In this document: piece after piece, positions 36,073-45,556 of the stretch | Position numbering within the stretch: position 1 is the stretch's first letter | Layout of the letters: each line of letters starts with the position of its first letter | The notes under the pieces: generated by a model | Told to the model about the DNA's origin: nothing | The model's input: the letters and a program-made list of their open reading frames with translations, nothing else | The model's database searches: none | Assembly: GCA_001314865.1 (NCBI GenBank) | Contig: LJZR01000008.1 | Coordinates: 62,001-126,000, forward strand | Direction: 5' to 3' | DNA length: 64,000 bases | Source of the DNA: Phormidesmis priestleyi Ana | GTDB lineage: Bacteria > Cyanobacteriota > Cyanobacteriia > Phormidesmidales > Phormidesmidaceae | Made by a program: the position numbers and the translations under genes

Positions 36073-37002
36073 TTAAATAACGCTAGAGGCCACCAGCATG
36101 GTGCCAATCCCCTCATCCGAAAAAATCTCTAGCAGCAGCGCATGCGGCATTCGGCCATCTAATATCGTTGCTGCGCGAACGCCCTGCGCCAGCGACTTAA
36201 TACAACAGGTTACTTTTGGAATCATCCCCCCTGCCACCGTGCCGTCGGCAATGAGCTGCCGCGCTTGGTGAATATCTAACCGGTCAATCAGCGTACTGGG
36301 ATCTTTAAAGTCGCGCATAATCCCTGGCGTATCCGTCAGCAAAATCAGCTTTTCAGCATTCAGCGCGGCGGCCAACTCACCCGCGACCGTATCGGCATTG
36401 ATGTTGTAAGCCTGACTGGTGCCATCGCCTGCCACGCTAGAAATGACCGGAATATAGTTAGCAGCAACCAGCGAGCTGACCAAATCTGGCTGAATTCTAG
36501 CTACATCTGCGACAAAGCCAATGCCGTCTTCGGCGGGTCGGGGCTTGGCTGTAATTAAGTCCCCGTCTTTGCCGCACAGGCCCACCGCCCGTCCGCCTGC
36601 CTGGTTAATCAGTGATACCAGTTCTTTGTTCACTCGGCCCACCAGCACCATTTCAACCACATCCATGGTGTCACTGTCGGTCACCCGCAGCCCATCTTTA
36701 AACTGAGGTTCAATATCTAGCTTTGCTAGCCAGGTGTTGATCTCGGGGCCGCCGCCATGCACCACCACTGGCCGAATGCCCACGCTCGCCATAAACACCA
36801 CATCGCGAATGACGGTGGCTTTGAGCTGAGTGTCTTTCATCGCTGCGCCGCCGTACTTAATCACCACAGTACGGCCATTGAACTGCTGAATGTAGGGTAG
36901 GGCTTCGCTCAAAATGCGAACGCGATCAGCTTCAGATTGTTGAAAGTATTCGCTTTGGTAGCTAGGGGTGGAGCCAGGGGTGGAGCTAGGCGAAGCGGTC
37001 AT
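36073..37002 (-). CDS. argB: Acetylglutamate kinase
   Basis: 309 residues. It phosphorylates N-acetylglutamate, the arginine-feedback step that PII controls in cyanobacteria. It has [61 protein letters not shown] and GGMIPKV. The N-terminal STPGSTPS duplication comes from a short tandem repeat and precedes the conserved YIQQF. ATG 37002. The neighbouring genes are unrelated in function (aroK upstream). Confidence 0.95.
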   Translation of the reverse strand: MTASPSSTPGSTPSYQSEYFQQSEADRVRILSEALPYIQQFNGRTVVIKYGGAAMKDTQLKATVIRDVVFMASVGIRPVVVHGGGPEINTWLAKLDIEPQFKDGLRVTDSDTMDVVEMVLVGRVNKELVSLINQAGGRAVGLCGKDGDLITAKPRPAEDGIGFVADVARIQPDLVSSLVAANYIPVISSVAGDGTSQAYNINADTVAGELAAALNAEKLILLTDTPGIMRDFKDPSTLIDRLDIHQARQLIADGTVAGGMIPKVTCCIKSLAQGVRAATILDGRMPHALLLEIFSDEGIGTMLVASSVI

Positions 37003-37068
37003 AGGATTTAGATAAAGAATTAGAAAGGGTTAGAAAGGGGTTAAACGCAAGCAGCTAGAAAAGCGTTC

Positions 37069-37108
37069 GGAGCCAAAAAGATGGAGCCAAAAAGATGGAG
37101 CCAAAAAA
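37069..37108. repeat. 14-bp tandem repeat GGAGCCAAAAAGAT x3
   Basis: Three units sit just upstream of the argB start region and downstream of the aroK stop. The last unit is truncated and turns into an A-rich tract. Confidence 0.75.
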
Positions 37109-37125
37109 TAATTATGCGGTAAATT

Positions 37126-37758
37126 CTACCCGCCTTCTACAGAAACATCGGTCACAGGCCGATTGATATTGGTCTGATTGATGACTATTTCACTAGCTTT
37201 TTGTAAACGGTCCGCCTGTAGCCGGTCAGGATGAATGGTTTGCGTTAGGGCCGTCATGATGCGATCGCAAATTTTTCCGATTGATTGGCTCTCATAGGCA
37301 ATCCGCACATCTGCCTGGGCATACAGCGCCTGCCGGTCGTTTAGCAGCTTCTCTAGCTTTTCCGTTAAGTCTACAGACTGAATCAAGGGCCGAGTTTTGT
37401 CACCCAACAGCCGCGCAACCAGGATCGGCACAGGCACATCTAGCCAAATCACCAGCCCATGGTGCAGGTAGCTCCAGTTCATGGGCTGCGTGACCACGCC
37501 ACCGCCGGTCGCGACAACCAACGAGGTAAAGGCTGAAACATCAGAGAGCACTCGGCTCTCTAACGCCCGAAAAGCCGCTTCACCCTCGTCGGCAAATATT
37601 TTGCTGATGGGCTTTCCAGCCACTGCTTCAATCAGCCCATCCGTATCGACAAAGCGATAACCCACCCGGTGGGCCAGCTTCCGACCGATGGTCGTTTTAC
37701 CAGCACCCATCATGCCCACCAAATATAGATTGGTTTTGTTTAGCAAGTCGGCAGTCAT
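37126..37758 (-). CDS. aroK: Shikimate kinase
   Basis: 210 residues from ATG 37758. It forms shikimate 3-phosphate in the aromatic pathway. The P-loop GMMGAGKT is at 15-22. It also has RFVDTDGLIE (shikimate-binding D-x-D), FR.LES (FRALESRVL), VATGGGVV and the LID region KTRPLIQ. The longer GTG frame from 37803 overlaps the upstream gene and is not needed. The C-terminal tail after residue ~180 is longer than the family norm (usually 165-190). Confidence 0.92.
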   Translation of the reverse strand: MTADLLNKTNLYLVGMMGAGKTTIGRKLAHRVGYRFVDTDGLIEAVAGKPISKIFADEGEAAFRALESRVLSDVSAFTSLVVATGGGVVTQPMNWSYLHHGLVIWLDVPVPILVARLLGDKTRPLIQSVDLTEKLEKLLNDRQALYAQADVRIAYESQSIGKICDRIMTALTQTIHPDRLQADRLQKASEIVINQTNINRPVTDVSVEGG

Positions 37759-37789
37759 AAGCAACAGTCTTTTTGTCTGGGCGGAGCCT

Positions 37790-38401
37790 CTATAGTTTTG
37801 CACGATCTAGCAGCGCTAGCCAGAGCTGCCGTTCGCCACCCGCTGCACTATAAAACAACAGATCTATCAACAGCCGGAGGGCGAGTTGCGTGAGCGTGTC
37901 ACTGTTGGCCGCCGCTGACTCTGCCGGATCGACCATGCGATCGCTATACATATTGCTGAAATTGTCTAAATAGTCACCTAGCACGGCTGCACGATGAGGC
38001 GGCTTGTTTTGACGGCTAATTTGCTCTAGCCGTACCACGGCCTGACGAATCTTTTCATGATGGCGCGCTGCCAAATGACACACCACCAACACCAGTGCCC
38101 TGGCCTCTTCAATGTCCAGCTTTTTACGGCCCTGGCCTTTTCTTAACGGGCTGGCCTGCCGCAGCCGCCATAGGCTTACCCGATCAGAGAGCAAATCGCC
38201 CAACGCCAGCTCTTTAGCCGCTAGCAGTACCGCATCCGACCCTAAGTCTGTCAGCGCTTCTAACGCCATCAGCACCAAATCTAGCTGCGCTTTAATACTG
38301 CTCAGATACTGGCTAATTTCAGTAGTAGGCGAGCCGCCATCTGCCGATAGCTCGCCTGACAACTGATTAAAAGGTAAGAAGGCATCCACAGCAAGCAGCA
38401 A
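37790..38401 (-). CDS. DUF3038-family cyanobacterial protein
   Basis: 203 residues from TTG 38401 (a GTG a few codons in is possible). It is all-helical by appearance: LDLVLMALEALTDLGSDAVLLAAKEL, then RVSLWRLRQASPLRKGQGRKKL, EARALVLVVCHLAARHHEKIRQAV, and a DSDTLTQLALRLLIDLLFYSAAGG end. I assign DUF3038 from overall resemblance, with moderate certainty. No catalytic motif and no membrane helix. It lies 31 bp upstream of aroK on the same strand. Confidence 0.6.
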   Translation of the reverse strand: MLLAVDAFLPFNQLSGELSADGGSPTTEISQYLSSIKAQLDLVLMALEALTDLGSDAVLLAAKELALGDLLSDRVSLWRLRQASPLRKGQGRKKLDIEEARALVLVVCHLAARHHEKIRQAVVRLEQISRQNKPPHRAAVLGDYLDNFSNMYSDRMVDPAESAAANSDTLTQLALRLLIDLLFYSAAGGERQLWLALLDRAKL

Positions 38402-38476
38402 AGTTAGCGTGAGGTCTAACGATAATATCCCATGGCTCTAACATCTTTACCGCCATCTCTATATATAGAGATGGCA

Positions 38477-38523
38477 TCTGTAGATGCGGTCTCTGTAGAT
38501 GCGGTCTCTGTAGATACTGTCTC
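38477..38523. repeat. 15-bp tandem repeat next to a stop codon
   Basis: Three copies of TCTGTAGATGCGGTC (the last diverged) lead directly into the stop codon region of the PPC-domain gene (stop at 38523-38525, minus strand). Confidence 0.75.
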
Positions 38524-39431
38524 TATAAACACATCTGCTCGCCCCACTCAGGCAAGGTGCGATCGCTTCTACCACCTGAGCTACCACCTGAGCTACCACC
38601 TGAGCTGACACAGGTAAACTCACCCACTGGAACCTGAGCAGAATTTTGCATTTCTCCGGTAGGTAAATAGCCAAAAGTTCTATCAAAACCGGCCTCAGTC
38701 GCTTCAAAAAGAACCGCCCCGACCGTTTTACAGTCGTGAATCATTTGACGCGACAGCTCAGTTAAAAACTGAGGCGAAAACATCACAGAAAGCGCCGCTG
38801 GGCCATTGAGTCCTAGGCTAACACCGTTCGGACGGTTGGGCGGCACCGTCTGAAACTGTCGGCGCAGCGGCACAGCATCGACTAAAACATCGACCTCTCT
38901 ACCCTCACCAATATTATCCATCACGCTTAAAATGGCTGAGCGACAGATAGGCGAGGCATTTGGCACGGCAGCAGCGACCATTTCTTGAGCGATTAGTCGC
39001 GAAATATTTCCCCCCTCACTTGCGACTCTCAGCAGATAGCTGCCGGTTTGACCTGACTCATAGCTGTTGGCTACAACCGTGTATGTGCCCGTGCTCGGCA
39101 GCGTAATCACTAACCGCGAATTGCGATTTGTGCGGCTGATGTCGTCATTTTCGCTGATCCGTCGTCGCGCCGGGTCTAGCAGTATCAAGTACGGATCAAA
39201 ATCATCACTTTCTAAATAAATCGTGACCCGCTGACCGCTACTGCCCACAAACGTATACTGGTCATAAAGGCTACCATCGTCCAAAATGGCATCTCCCGAA
39301 GAGAGCGTGCCGCGCTCTTCTAGCAGGATAGGACTTGCCTTAACAGAACTAGAGAAGACTCCGCAGACAGCCAGTCCGACTGTAGTACCCACCGTGGTAA
39401 TAATAATTCCCAGCCGTTGCAACGCCTGCAT
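38523..39431 (-). CDS. Exported protein with PPC-like domain
   Basis: 302 residues. An N-terminal signal peptide (LGIIITTVGTTVGLAVCGVF then A-S). A bacterial pre-peptidase C-terminal (PPC) beta domain spans ~40-130: DQYTFVGSSGQRVTIYLES, DPYLILLDPARRRISENDD and GTYTVVANSYESGQTGSYLLRV. The C-terminal half (VDNIGEGREVDVLVDAVPL onward) is unassigned. It ends in an SSGGSSGGSSGG stretch coded by a 12-bp tandem repeat. ATG 39431. Probably periplasmic or secreted. Confidence 0.75.
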   Translation of the reverse strand: MQALQRLGIIITTVGTTVGLAVCGVFSSSVKASPILLEERGTLSSGDAILDDGSLYDQYTFVGSSGQRVTIYLESDDFDPYLILLDPARRRISENDDISRTNRNSRLVITLPSTGTYTVVANSYESGQTGSYLLRVASEGGNISRLIAQEMVAAAVPNASPICRSAILSVMDNIGEGREVDVLVDAVPLRRQFQTVPPNRPNGVSLGLNGPAALSVMFSPQFLTELSRQMIHDCKTVGAVLFEATEAGFDRTFGYLPTGEMQNSAQVPVGEFTCVSSGGSSGGSSGGRSDRTLPEWGEQMCL

Positions 39432-39959
39432 GTAATCTCTCTACTATCTCTACTAATGATCTGCCGAGGGTCTGCAATAAATGATGTAATGGTCGTTTTA
39501 GCGTTTTATTCTTCAAAGTTCTATTACTTAAGCGTTATTTAGTTGATATTTAGTGTGGGTTGACTGCCCATTTGAGACATATTGGCAGAGGTGTATCAAT
39601 ATATGCATCAATCAAAGTAAATGGCACAAAGTCGCCGCAATTTTACCGATTTCTCTGTAAACACCGAAGGGTGAGTCGTGACAGCTTGCTGACTGGTTGC
39701 GATTGAAAATGTTCGTACACCCCGATTAATTTGTATGCATAAATATAATCATGAATGCGGGTAATTACTGAAGAAACTTGTATACAAGTTCTTATTCATA
39801 CTGCCTTGGCAATGAATACTTGTGGTCTCAGCTTTCTGCAATCCTCACATTGCAACCTATTCTTTGCAGAAATTTAATGGATAGCGTTGATTCATTTTGT
39901 TTAGTTGGGTAGGCTCATGGCATCTAAGGTTTGTCTACTGTGCCCACTGCGATCGCTGT
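39432..39959. promoter_or_regulatory. Divergent intergenic region with a 16-bp perfect palindrome
   Basis: No gene is supported in this 528-bp gap. At 39775-39790 the sequence AACTTGTATACAAGTT is a perfect 16-bp palindrome, about 170 bp before the lipase start, a size and symmetry compatible with a dimeric repressor operator. The site sits between divergent genes, so it could act on either. No factor can be named. Confidence 0.4.
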
Positions 39960-41741
39960 ATGTTTTTACCCTTTCGTTTCGCCTCTGCCCTTATTTCTGT
40001 CTGGGTAGCCGCAGGCGCTGTCGTACCGACCCAAGTATCCCTGCAAGCGACGAGCCCTCCAAATCTGGCGTGGGAGGCAAGGCTGAGTTTGCCGGGTTTT
40101 GTAGAAGTCCCTGAGTTCGATAAACCTGCTAATGCGACTGGTTTGGCGACGGCTGCTTTAGCCGCTGGAGGGCAATGGCTCATTGGTGGCAGTTTGCTGT
40201 TGATTGGCAGCGCGATCGCCTGGGGCGCGAGTCATTATGGTCGTCAACAGCAATGGCAGCGAATAGAGTTTTTAAGGCAAACCGTCAAAGCCTTTGAGCA
40301 AGATCCACAAATTCATAATGCGCTGAAAATTCTGGACTTTGAAGAGTACAGAGACTATTTTGACCCTAACGATCCAAACGGCACGCTCTCAGGATTTAAA
40401 GTGACCGACGAGCTGCTGTGCAATGCGCTATCTAGGCACGACGAGCGGGCCAGACAAAAGCAAAGCCTAGACTACCAGCAAGACCGTGACACCCTTGATT
40501 TAGAACTGCTTAAGCAGTACAAAATTGAAACCCTGCTGCGCGACTGGTTCAACAAAATGCTCAACGGGCTGGAGCATTTTGGTTACTTTATAGAGTCTGG
40601 ACTCTTTACTGAAAAAGAGCTACAGCCCTGGCTGAACTACTGGATTAAGCTGATTGCTGACCCGGCTTACCGCCGACCTGGCGCATCTAAGTTTTACGAC
40701 GCGCTATACAGCTACATTCACCACAGCGGATTTTCGGGCGTTCAAAAGCTATTCGAGCGGTTTGACTATCGCATTTTGCCCTCGCCCTACGCCGATAACG
40801 ATCTGGTAAAGGTTAAGTTCGCCGCGTCGGGCTACAGCACTCAGCTGGCGCTCACGCTTGCCAAAGCCTCGTACCTAGCCTATCAAGACAAGCAGTTTGT
40901 CGCCGAAATTGTGGGCCGATGGGGCGCTAAGCTAATGGATAGTAGCCCTCAGTCTTTTATTCGCAGTAATTTTCGCTACTTTAACAATCGCGGTCGCGAC
41001 ACGCAGGCTTATATGTTTCGTACCGATCACTTCATGGTGTTGGCCTTTCGCGGTAGTCAGGAGCCTAGGGACTGGCTGACCAATTTCACAACGCAGCTGC
41101 GAGATTTCACGATTCAAAAAGACGGCGTCACGACCCTCTCTTCTTTTCAAGGGCGGGTGCATACGGGCTTTTTCTTGGGTTGGGCCATTATTGAAAAGTC
41201 AGTACAGGCTCAAATATATCGATGGCAAAAAGACTTTGCTGCTCAGGGCAAGCCGCTACCGCCTTTGTACATTACAGGCCATAGCTTAGGGGGTGCGCTG
41301 GCCACGATTGCCGCTGCTGCCCTCACCGATCATGCCATTGAAGTGGGTGGTGTGTATACGTTTGGTCAGCCGCGCGTGGGCGATCGCACCTTTGTCAGCC
41401 AGCTCAGCGCAAGAACAGGCAACAGAGTGTTCCGATTCGTTAACAACAACGATATCGTGCCCCATGTGCCGCCGCCCTTTTCTATCTGGAATCCAACCCG
41501 GCTTTATGGCCACCTTGGCGTAGCCACCTACTTTAATCGCAACGGAAGACTCATTGCCAATACCCGATACTCTACTATTGGCCGCATTGCAAATGTTGTA
41601 TTGGGTCTGGGCAAAGGCATTGTAGGCCGAGGCTTTAACCATATTACCGATCACCGAATGGAGTACTACATCAGCCATTTAGATGATGCGCTAAAAGAAG
41701 AAATTGAAGACGTTGCCTCGAAAATGCTAGAGGTTGGATAG
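39960..41741 (+). CDS. Class 3 lipase family protein
   Basis: About 593 residues from ATG 39960 (an upstream TTG 39897 gives a non-conserved extension). An N-terminal hydrophobic signal-like segment (LPFRFASALISVWVAAGAVV) and a second helix (GQWLIGGSLLLIGSAIAWGA) at ~70-90 suggest membrane anchoring. The C-terminal half is an alpha/beta hydrolase: TGHSLGGALA with nucleophile Ser442, an oxyanion FRGSQEPRDWL, VGDRTF and a DIVPHVPP His/Asp region. It matches Lipase_3 (lipid acyl hydrolases). Substrate unknown. Confidence 0.85.
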   Translation: MFLPFRFASALISVWVAAGAVVPTQVSLQATSPPNLAWEARLSLPGFVEVPEFDKPANATGLATAALAAGGQWLIGGSLLLIGSAIAWGASHYGRQQQWQRIEFLRQTVKAFEQDPQIHNALKILDFEEYRDYFDPNDPNGTLSGFKVTDELLCNALSRHDERARQKQSLDYQQDRDTLDLELLKQYKIETLLRDWFNKMLNGLEHFGYFIESGLFTEKELQPWLNYWIKLIADPAYRRPGASKFYDALYSYIHHSGFSGVQKLFERFDYRILPSPYADNDLVKVKFAASGYSTQLALTLAKASYLAYQDKQFVAEIVGRWGAKLMDSSPQSFIRSNFRYFNNRGRDTQAYMFRTDHFMVLAFRGSQEPRDWLTNFTTQLRDFTIQKDGVTTLSSFQGRVHTGFFLGWAIIEKSVQAQIYRWQKDFAAQGKPLPPLYITGHSLGGALATIAAAALTDHAIEVGGVYTFGQPRVGDRTFVSQLSARTGNRVFRFVNNNDIVPHVPPPFSIWNPTRLYGHLGVATYFNRNGRLIANTRYSTIGRIANVVLGLGKGIVGRGFNHITDHRMEYYISHLDDALKEEIEDVASKMLEVG

Positions 41742-41772
41742 TCTTTTTTCTATCGGTTTTTTTGCCTACTGA

Positions 41773-41826
41773 TCTTCTAGCTATTGGTCTTTTGGCTATC
41801 GGTCTTCTAGCTATCGGTCTTTTGGC
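41773..41826. repeat. 15-bp tandem repeat running over the NIF3 stop codon
   Basis: About four 15-bp units (TCTTCTAGCTATTGG / TCTTTTGGCTATCGG) alternate in TAG/TGG. The NIF3 gene stop (41807-41809, minus strand) lies inside the array. Confidence 0.75.
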
Positions 41827-42634
41827 AGAACTGCCGAAAGTCTTCGTCCTGCTCGCTCAGCTGAGCCCAAGCCACACCTTGGCGCTTGCACCAGTCTACG
41901 AGGCGATCGCACGCGGGTCTTTCGGTGGCATAGTGTCCTGCATCTATCAGCACCAGTCCCTGGTCTCGACTGGTCTGAAATTGATGAAACTTACAGTCAG
42001 CCGTTAGATATGCCTGGGCACCCGTTTGGGTCACGGCTGAAATATACCCCGCTCCTGATCCGCCTAGCACCGCTACGCGCGCAATGGGTTGGTGCCAGTT
42101 ATCGACCGGAGAATGTACTAGCTGAGGTGGATTCAGCCGCGTTTGAATTGTTTGTAGTAGCTGCTGTAGGGGTTGCGGTGTCGTTAGGTTGCCGACCCGC
42201 CCATAGCCCCTGGCTGGATCGCGCTGCGGGGCTGTTGCCTCTACGGGCTCAACCGATTGCAACTCTAAAAGCTGGGCTAGCACATCGGCGGTGCCATTGG
42301 CTACTTGGTCAAAGTTGGTATGGGCGCTGTAAATGCCAATGCGATGCGCGATCGCCAAACGCACCATGTCTCCCACACTATGGCCCGCTACCACCGAAGA
42401 GAGCCCGCCAAAAATAAGCGGGTGATGAGCAAAAATAAGATTAACCGGAATACCTTGAGACTGTAGTGCGATCGCCTCATCCATCACCGCCAGCGTCGGC
42501 GTCAAACACACCAGCACGCCCGCCGTCTGAGCCAAAATACCCGGCTCTACCTGCCAGCCACAGTTATCCCACTTTTCCTGCCAGCTAGGGTCAGCCCAGC
42601 GCTCAAAGGTCGCAATCAAGTCCGAAATTTTCAT
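41807..42634 (-). CDS. NIF3 (DUF34) family dinuclear-metal protein
   Basis: 275 residues, in the usual range. It has MKISDLIATFERWADPSWQEKWDNCGWQV, FAHHPLIFGG (metal-binding HH), AHTNFDQVANG, AVLGGSGAGYISAV and DAGHYATE (C-terminal His/Glu metal site). NIF3 proteins form hexamers with two metals per subunit; a GTP-cyclohydrolase I-like activity has been proposed for some members, but the function here is not settled. Confidence 0.85.
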   Translation of the reverse strand: MKISDLIATFERWADPSWQEKWDNCGWQVEPGILAQTAGVLVCLTPTLAVMDEAIALQSQGIPVNLIFAHHPLIFGGLSSVVAGHSVGDMVRLAIAHRIGIYSAHTNFDQVANGTADVLAQLLELQSVEPVEATAPQRDPARGYGRVGNLTTPQPLQQLLQTIQTRLNPPQLVHSPVDNWHQPIARVAVLGGSGAGYISAVTQTGAQAYLTADCKFHQFQTSRDQGLVLIDAGHYATERPACDRLVDWCKRQGVAWAQLSEQDEDFRQFCQKTDS

Positions 42635-42751
42635 AGCCCTTGCTTGCCAGCCTTTGCTAGCCAGCCCTTTCTTGTGCTTGTAATTTTATGTTTGTACTTC
42701 TACAGACGTACTGTTATAGACCTGTGATAGACGTACTTTTACAGACCTGCC

Positions 42752-45556
42752 TCAATGTAGCAGAGGCGCAGGCCTAGCAACACCATAGCCCTGGGCAAAG
42801 CTAATACCCAAATCTCGAACCGTTTCAAGGGTTATTTCATCCTCTACAAACTCAGCCACGGTCTGAATATTCATCACCTGAGCAATTTGGTGAATGGCCG
42901 TCACCATCGCTGTATCTATCTCGTTTTTAACAATGTTTTGGATAAAATTACCGTCAATTTTAAGATAGTCAACTGGCAGCGACTTTAAATAGGCAAAAGA
43001 AGACATGCCGCTACCAAAATCATCCAAAGCGAATTGGCAGCCCAGTGCCCGAATTTCTGTAATAAACTGAGCCGCCTTTTGGAGGTTGGCAATCGTCGCC
43101 GTTTCCGTAATTTCAAAGCAGATCAAAGACGGGGGAATGGCATACCGCTCAAACTGCTCTTTTAAAAAGGGCATAAAGTCGTCGTCATTAATACTTGCAC
43201 CCGACAAATTAACCGAGTATAGATGACTGCCCAAGTCTGGCTGCGTTTGCGATCGCTGCCACACCTGCTGATAGTAGCTTGCCTGCGTTGAAAACAGCTT
43301 GTTTACCACCCAGCGATCAATCAGCGGCATTAGGTCGTAACGTTCAGCAGCGGGCATAAAAGCACCCGGCGAAACCAGCTGCCCCGACTGATCTTGTAGC
43401 CTTAAGAGCACCTCATAATGTTCGCCTTGGGGGGCGGCAAGGCTCAGCGGTAAAATCGGCTGCTGATAAAGCTGAAACTTCTCGGTCTCTAGGGCCTCGG
43501 CAATATAGGCCGCCCATTGAATCTCGCCACGCTGCTGAGCCAAATCTACATCGTTAACAGAATGAAAGTGCGTGCGATTACGACCCTTGCGCTTAGCGAC
43601 ATAGCAGGCCGCATCCGCATCGCTCAGCACCGTTTCGACACTGTTGGTTTTCGTTGTGATCATTGTCACCCCAATGCTAATGCCGACCGAAAAAGCCCTT
43701 CCGCCACATACAAATCGCAGGGCCGACAGCTTTTCTCTGAGCTTATGCACAATGCGTTTGGCGTGCTCTAGGTGGCAGTACTCCAGCAGCAGGCCAAACT
43801 CGTCGCCGCCGAGTCGAGCGAGGGTATCTGTTGTGCGAATATGCGACATCAACAGCGTACTCACCTGTTTGAGTAGTTGGTCGCCAGCGGTATGGCCACA
43901 GGTATCGTTGATAATTTTAAAGTTGTCTAAGTCCAAATAGCACAAGGCATGCACTTTATTGTGACTGCGGGCATTGTCTACAGCCTGACGCAACCGCAGC
44001 TCAAACTCCTGACGATTGAGCAGGCCTGTAAGCGCATCATGGCTCACCTGCCACGATAGTGCCTGGGTGAGCCGCTGCGTTTTTGAGACATCATGAAACA
44101 CAATCACTGCGCCAATGAGGCGACCATCGTCAGTTTCAATCGGTGCTACTGAGGTTTCTATCAGCAGTGCCCGCCCTCCACGAGTCATGAGCATCACGTG
44201 GGTTTCCAATCTAATCGTCTGACGCTTAGTTAAGGCTTCCTCTACCGGGTCCTGAATGACCTGACGAGTAGCCTGATGAATCATTCTAAATATCTTGGCT
44301 ACTGGCTGGTTGTAAGCTTCCTGCTGAGTCCATCCGGTGAGCTGCTCTGCGACGGGATTTAGGTACTGCAACCGTCCTGACAAATTGGTTGTAATTACCG
44401 CGTCACCAATAGATTTTAAAGTAGCCTGCGTGATCTCTCGTTCTTCTGCTAGGTTTTTTTCGGTCTGCTTTTGCTCAGTCACATCTAGCGCAAATCCACC
44501 GATTAAGGTCTGTTCGGTATAATCTTTAAATGAAAACTTGAGCACTTGCCAGTACCGATCGCCGCTGCTCAAAAACGGTACTTTCTCAACTAAAATCTCC
44601 TCCTTATTGCTGAGGTTATTTAGCACGACGCGACGATCGCTTTCTTGTACTTTTTGCGCGGCCTGACGGTGCAAATAGTCAGCGTCCGTTTTGCCTAAAA
44701 GCGTCCCGGCAGCCAAATCAAACGTGCGTTCTAACGGACGGTTGGAATATACATACTGACCGGCTTCATCTTTCATGAAAACCATCGCCGGGCTGTTAGC
44801 CATAAAGGCTTGAAACCGTGCTTCGCTATTTTTAAGCTCGGCTTGCGATCGCTGCTGCTCGGCCAATTGTGCGATCAAACCGGCGATCGCATCAATACTG
44901 TCTATCACCGAAGGGTCTGCCGCAATCATCTCACGGCTAAAAAACACCAGTATGGCCAGCGTTGCCCCTTCTACCACCAAAGGGACGCCTAGTAACGCTT
45001 TAGTTTCACAGGCGATACTAGAAGGTGACTGCTGAACAACGGCTTCAGCCGCCCGGTTGATATCGGCATACCATTCAGCCTGCTGACATCTCCAAATCCG
45101 CCGCAGCAGGCTAGTCTCTATAATCGGAAAAGTTGCCTCAGAAGTGGCTAATAAAGAAAAATTGCCTGGCTGGGTAAAACAGTCGATCTCATCGCTTGCA
45201 CCCACACTGCATTCATGGGCAGGGTGCATAGTGCTCCAAGTTTGGCGCTTATGCAGCTGATTGGTCTTCGGATCTGCGCACCAGACCTCTGCATACTGCC
45301 AGCTTGGCCCTTGATCTAGACATTGCCCTAGACCTTGCCCTAAATCTTTCTCTGGGCAATGATTTGTGTCTTTCTCTGGGCTCAGATCTGGACGCTGGCA
45401 AACTGTTCTGAGCACAGCTGTGAAAGCCTCCTCTATAGTTTGAGCCTGAGCAACACCCGAAATCAAGGCCTTGAGCAGTGAAATATTTTCATGAGGTGGC
45501 TGACACACTGATTTTTTTATCTTATTTTCAAAAATAGATACTGGATAGATTTTCAT
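42752..45556 (-). CDS. GAF-PAS-PAS-GGDEF-EAL cyclic-di-GMP protein
   Basis: 934 residues. Order: GAF-like N-terminus (~20-240, LLGVPLVVEGATLAILVFFS), PAS 1 (~245-360, NSPAMVFMKDEAGQYVYSN), PAS 2 (~370-490, KSIGDAVITTNLSGRLQYLN), GGDEF (~500-660) with intact LARLGGDEFGLLLE (~residue 580), and EAL (~680-930). The EAL signature is EVL (EVLLRLQ), followed by LSGA, CFEITETA, LDDFGSGMSSFAYL, LKIDG and AEFVED, so metal and catalytic residues are mostly present. Probably a hybrid cyclase/phosphodiesterase. ATG 45556. Confidence 0.92.
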   Translation of the reverse strand: MKIYPVSIFENKIKKSVCQPPHENISLLKALISGVAQAQTIEEAFTAVLRTVCQRPDLSPEKDTNHCPEKDLGQGLGQCLDQGPSWQYAEVWCADPKTNQLHKRQTWSTMHPAHECSVGASDEIDCFTQPGNFSLLATSEATFPIIETSLLRRIWRCQQAEWYADINRAAEAVVQQSPSSIACETKALLGVPLVVEGATLAILVFFSREMIAADPSVIDSIDAIAGLIAQLAEQQRSQAELKNSEARFQAFMANSPAMVFMKDEAGQYVYSNRPLERTFDLAAGTLLGKTDADYLHRQAAQKVQESDRRVVLNNLSNKEEILVEKVPFLSSGDRYWQVLKFSFKDYTEQTLIGGFALDVTEQKQTEKNLAEEREITQATLKSIGDAVITTNLSGRLQYLNPVAEQLTGWTQQEAYNQPVAKIFRMIHQATRQVIQDPVEEALTKRQTIRLETHVMLMTRGGRALLIETSVAPIETDDGRLIGAVIVFHDVSKTQRLTQALSWQVSHDALTGLLNRQEFELRLRQAVDNARSHNKVHALCYLDLDNFKIINDTCGHTAGDQLLKQVSTLLMSHIRTTDTLARLGGDEFGLLLEYCHLEHAKRIVHKLREKLSALRFVCGGRAFSVGISIGVTMITTKTNSVETVLSDADAACYVAKRKGRNRTHFHSVNDVDLAQQRGEIQWAAYIAEALETEKFQLYQQPILPLSLAAPQGEHYEVLLRLQDQSGQLVSPGAFMPAAERYDLMPLIDRWVVNKLFSTQASYYQQVWQRSQTQPDLGSHLYSVNLSGASINDDDFMPFLKEQFERYAIPPSLICFEITETATIANLQKAAQFITEIRALGCQFALDDFGSGMSSFAYLKSLPVDYLKIDGNFIQNIVKNEIDTAMVTAIHQIAQVMNIQTVAEFVEDEITLETVRDLGISFAQGYGVARPAPLLH

